Origin: an uncultured Opitutaceae bacterium
GTDB lineage: Bacteria > Verrucomicrobiota > Verrucomicrobiia > Opitutales > Opitutaceae
DNA: 14,231 bases
Reading direction: 5' to 3'
Assembly: GCA_937902865.1 (NCBI GenBank)
Contig: CALFNJ010000612.1
Span: forward strand, 1-14,231
Below, piece by piece: positions 11,991 through 14,231 of the stretch (its first letter is position 1; each line of letters opens with the position of its first letter). The position numbers and the translations under genes were made by a program. Below the pieces are notes generated by a model, which ran no database searches, had not been told where the DNA came from, and saw nothing but the letters and a program-made list of their open reading frames with translations.

Positions 11991-12884
11991 ATGCCGACAC
12001 TGCGGAATATGGGTCTGTACGAAATCAAGATCGAGATTCCCGCAGGGAGTGCCGACGGAATCGATGAGTGCCTGCAGGAGCTCGAAACCTCATCTTGGAG
12101 CCTGCTCGAGGAGCACATCAATCGCCGGGCGTGGCTGGTGGGGATTTTCGAAAATGAGGAAAAGGCGTGGACGGAATGGAAGGAATTGCGGCCGCGCCTG
12201 CCGATCGCACCTGCTGGAAGCCCGGAGGGACGCTTGCTGGCGGATCAGGATTGGCGCGACAGCTACAAAGCGCATTTCAAAGCCTGGCGATTTGGACGCC
12301 TGCATTGGGTGCCGATTTGGGAGAAAAAGACGTTTTCGCTGCCTCCGGGAGAGAAAGTGCTCTGGCTCGATCCCGGCCTGGCGTTTGGCACCGGCAATCA
12401 CGAGACGACGCGTCTCTGCGTGGAACGCTTGGTGACGTGGGCGGCGGAGAAGGGAACCACTGGTCGGGTGATCGACGCCGGCTGCGGATCAGGGATTCTC
12501 GCATTATCGGCGGCGCTGCTGGGCTTTCGGACCGTGACGGCTTTCGACAATGACCCGGAAGCGGTGCGAGTGAGCGAAGAGAACGCGGCTCTCAATAATT
12601 TGGCGGGGCAGGTCAGGTTCCTCACCGGAGACCTGCACACGGGTTTGGCTGGAGAAGCAGCCGACCTTCTCCTCGCGAACATTCAAGCGGATGTGCTGAT
12701 GCGATTCGCGAAGGAATTGATCGCCGGAGTGCGACCGGACGGAGCACTGATTCTCAGTGGTATTCTCGCGAGTGAACGCGATCGGGTCCGCGATGTATTC
12801 GCAGCGGCGGCGCCAAACTGGAGGATCGACTCCCGCATTCTCGGCGAATGGAGTGACCTAGCGTTGTTTCGACTGCCTGTTTGA
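11991..12884 (+). CDS. prmA: Ribosomal protein L11 methyltransferase PrmA, 297 aa
   Basis: PrmA trimethylates ribosomal protein L11 using S-adenosylmethionine. The N-terminal substrate-recognition domain (LYEIKIEIPAGSADGIDECL) is followed by a linker with the DWRDSYKAHFK segment (87-97). The methyltransferase domain has LDPGLAFGTGNHETTR (126-141), motif I VIDAGCGSGILALSA, the acidic AFDNDPEAV loop, the LLLANIQADVL catalytic-site segment, and LSGILASERD. The usual GTGTHPTT is GTGNHETT here, a noticeable variant. The start is uncertain: ATG 11991 has AGGACGG about 8-14 bases upstream and is preferred, TTG 11973 and ATG 12009 are possible, and the family core begins at the latter. A small hairpin (CGTCGG-TAATG-CCGACG, 12902-12918) follows the gene. 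Confidence 0.9.
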   Translation: MPTLRNMGLYEIKIEIPAGSADGIDECLQELETSSWSLLEEHINRRAWLVGIFENEEKAWTEWKELRPRLPIAPAGSPEGRLLADQDWRDSYKAHFKAWRFGRLHWVPIWEKKTFSLPPGEKVLWLDPGLAFGTGNHETTRLCVERLVTWAAEKGTTGRVIDAGCGSGILALSAALLGFRTVTAFDNDPEAVRVSEENAALNNLAGQVRFLTGDLHTGLAGEAADLLLANIQADVLMRFAKELIAGVRPDGALILSGILASERDRVRDVFAAAAPNWRIDSRILGEWSDLALFRLPV

Positions 12885-12901
12885 TTACGACGAACCTCGA
12901 T

Positions 12902-12918
12902 CGTCGGTAATGCCGACG
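12902..12918 (+). terminator. Weak hairpin after prmA
   Basis: CGTCGG (12902-12907) and CCGACG (12913-12918) pair around TAATG, 18 bases after the prmA stop codon. It has the right place for a transcript end but no T run, so it is only a candidate. A neighbouring CGGCGC-T-GCGCCG (12917-12929) overlaps it. Confidence 0.25.
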
Positions 12919-13039
12919 GCGCTGCGCCGGGAATTTCCGAAGCGCCTGACCTCGGCGCCGGGGAAATTAGGAGCGAATGGAGCAGCGGCCCTAAGCCAGC
13001 TCCACTCGCAATAAGCGAACGAGATCCTCCCGGAGAAGG

Positions 13040-13074
13040 AAAAGGCGCTGGCCAATCGAATCGATCGGGCCAGC
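13040..13074 (-). terminator. Candidate accC terminator
   Basis: On the minus strand GCTGGCC (13074-13068) and GGCCAGC (13053-13047) form a 7-bp stem with a 14-base loop, followed after three bases by TTTT (13043-13040). It begins 21 bases after the accC stop codon. The long loop makes it weak, but position and T run fit an intrinsic terminator. Between this and prmA nothing else is recognised. Confidence 0.45.
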
Positions 13075-13094
13075 CATTCGGCCGCTTTCGCTCC

Positions 13095-14231
13095 TCAGGA
13101 GAACAGATCTGGCGGAGTCCGGCTGATGAAATCTTCCATGTAGGCCGTGGTCGCCTTGCCTTCGATGAAAACCGGATCGGACATGATCGCCTTATGCAGG
13201 GGAATCGTGGTCTTGATTCCACGAACAAGATATTCGCTCAGCGCGCGATACATCCGCTCAAGGGCGGTTTTTCGGTTCGAACCGTAAGCGATCAGCTTGC
13301 CGATCATCGAATCATAGTAGGGCGGGATCACGTACCCGCTGTAAACGTGGGAATCGACCCGCACGCCATGACCACCAGGCGCATAGTAGAGGCCGATGGT
13401 ACCCGGCGAAGGCGCAAAATTACTTGCGGGATCTTCGGCATTGATCCGACATTCGATCGCGTGCTTTTCGAATTTGATATCGCCTTGGTCGAAGCCGAGC
13501 TTTTCGCCGTTGGCGACCCGGATCTGCTGCTTGATCAGATCGATGCCCGTCACTTCTTCCGTGACAGGATGTTCGACCTGAATCCGGGTGTTCATCTCGA
13601 TGAAGTAGAAGTTACCCTTGGCATCGACGAGGAACTCAATGGTGCCGGCGTTTTCGTAATCAGCCGCTTCAGCCGCGCGAATGGCGGCTTTGCCCATCTT
13701 CTTGCGCAGATCGCTCGTCAGAAAGGGGGAAGGGGATTCCTCGATCAGCTTCTGATGCCGGCGCTGGACTGAGCAGTCGCGTTCGCCCAGGTGAACGACC
13801 TTGCCGTGGCCATCTGCGAGAATCTGAAACTCGATATGCCGCGGACGTTCGATGTAGCGCTCGATGTAAACCGCGCCATTACCGAACGCTTTTTCTGCTT
13901 CGTTGCGGGCGACGTGGTATTCCTTGGCGAAGGAAACGTCGTTGTGGGCGATGCGCATGCCTCGGCCGCCGCCGCCGGCCACCGCCTTGATGATGACCGG
14001 ATAACCGATTTTCCGGGCAACCTTGACCGCTTCCGTTTCGGTTTCCACCGGACCATCAGAACCGGGGACGATAGGCACACCGGCTTTCTTTACCGTATCC
14101 TTCGCGATGGCCTTATCTCCCATCATTTTGATGGACTTAGACTTGGGGCCGATGAACTTGATGTTGCAGGATTCGCACTGCTCCGCTACCTTGGCGTTTT
14201 CCCATAAAAATCCGTAGCCCGGATGGTTCGC
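13095..14231 (-). CDS. accC: Acetyl-CoA carboxylase, biotin carboxylase subunit (5' end outside the window)
   Basis: AccC carboxylates the biotin of AccB with ATP and bicarbonate in the first step of fatty acid synthesis. The 378 residues present read from the window edge as ANHPGYGFLWENAKVAEQ, matching the conserved PGYGFL-EN segment, so roughly 75 N-terminal residues are missing; the internal Met codons near 14126 are not the start. The ATP-grasp glycine-rich loop IKAVAGGGGRGM, the YIERPRHIEFQ and HLGERDCSVQRRHQK segments, the metal and catalytic region FIEMNTRIQVEHPVTEE, the IECRINAEDP segment and the C-terminal domain are all intact. The product ends DLFS. accB would be expected just upstream, beyond 14231. 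It converges with prmA across 210 bases. Confidence 0.96.
   Translation of the reverse strand, partial: ANHPGYGFLWENAKVAEQCESCNIKFIGPKSKSIKMMGDKAIAKDTVKKAGVPIVPGSDGPVETETEAVKVARKIGYPVIIKAVAGGGGRGMRIAHNDVSFAKEYHVARNEAEKAFGNGAVYIERYIERPRHIEFQILADGHGKVVHLGERDCSVQRRHQKLIEESPSPFLTSDLRKKMGKAAIRAAEAADYENAGTIEFLVDAKGNFYFIEMNTRIQVEHPVTEEVTGIDLIKQQIRVANGEKLGFDQGDIKFEKHAIECRINAEDPASNFAPSPGTIGLYYAPGGHGVRVDSHVYSGYVIPPYYDSMIGKLIAYGSNRKTALERMYRALSEYLVRGIKTTIPLHKAIMSDPVFIEGKATTAYMEDFISRTPPDLFS

Noticed and set aside
13095..14126. accC starting at the Met codon near 14126
   Set aside because: The frame continues upstream to the window edge with the conserved PGYGFL segment, so the Met is internal and the gene is cut by the window.

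Overview
The window is high-GC bacterial chromosome, densely coding, with no tRNA, rRNA, CRISPR array, transposase or phage gene that I can see. Two small DUF2934-type proteins, the standalone heptose adenylyltransferase and the family variants point to the Verrucomicrobiota, probably the Opitutales/Opitutaceae. That placement comes from recognising protein families, not from a database search. Several starts have no visible Shine-Dalgarno sequence.

Left part (1-3400), accessory in character. It holds a 47-residue proline-rich lipoprotein (59-202), a DUF2934 protein (377-739), a structured 302-base gap, and a membrane-anchored coiled-coil protein (1042-1647) whose cytoplasmic or periplasmic arm is ten near-exact 14-residue repeats. 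An aldo/keto reductase (1873-2865) and a second DUF2934 protein (3117-3398) follow. The gaps carry strong inverted repeats at 254-282, 895-950, 1694-1724 and 2885-2969.

Middle part (3510-7022, minus strand), cell division and shape. ftsK encodes the DNA translocase. Downstream of it lies a RodZ-like membrane protein with a cytoplasmic helix-turn-helix domain. The ftsK start faces manA across a 101-base divergent promoter region.

Right part (7124-12884, plus strand), housekeeping. The order is manA (mannose-6-phosphate isomerase), grpE, dnaJ, the heptose-1-phosphate adenylyltransferase (rfaE2/hldE C-domain type), purN, a 206-residue lipoprotein of unknown role, and prmA. grpE and dnaJ are adjacent with no dnaK between them. 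manA and rfaE2 feed sugar nucleotides for surface polysaccharide and LPS, grpE and dnaJ supply the Hsp70 cochaperones, purN serves purine synthesis, and prmA methylates ribosomal protein L11.

Right edge (13095-14231, minus strand). The C-terminal ~378 residues of acetyl-CoA carboxylase biotin carboxylase (accC) run off the window. A hairpin with a short T run lies after its stop codon.

I found no strong case for a wholly new multi-gene system. The most unusual items are the 14-residue-repeat coiled-coil protein, the structured leaders at 895-950 and 10041-10067, the palindromic intergenic element at 2885-2969, and the small lipoprotein at the left edge.
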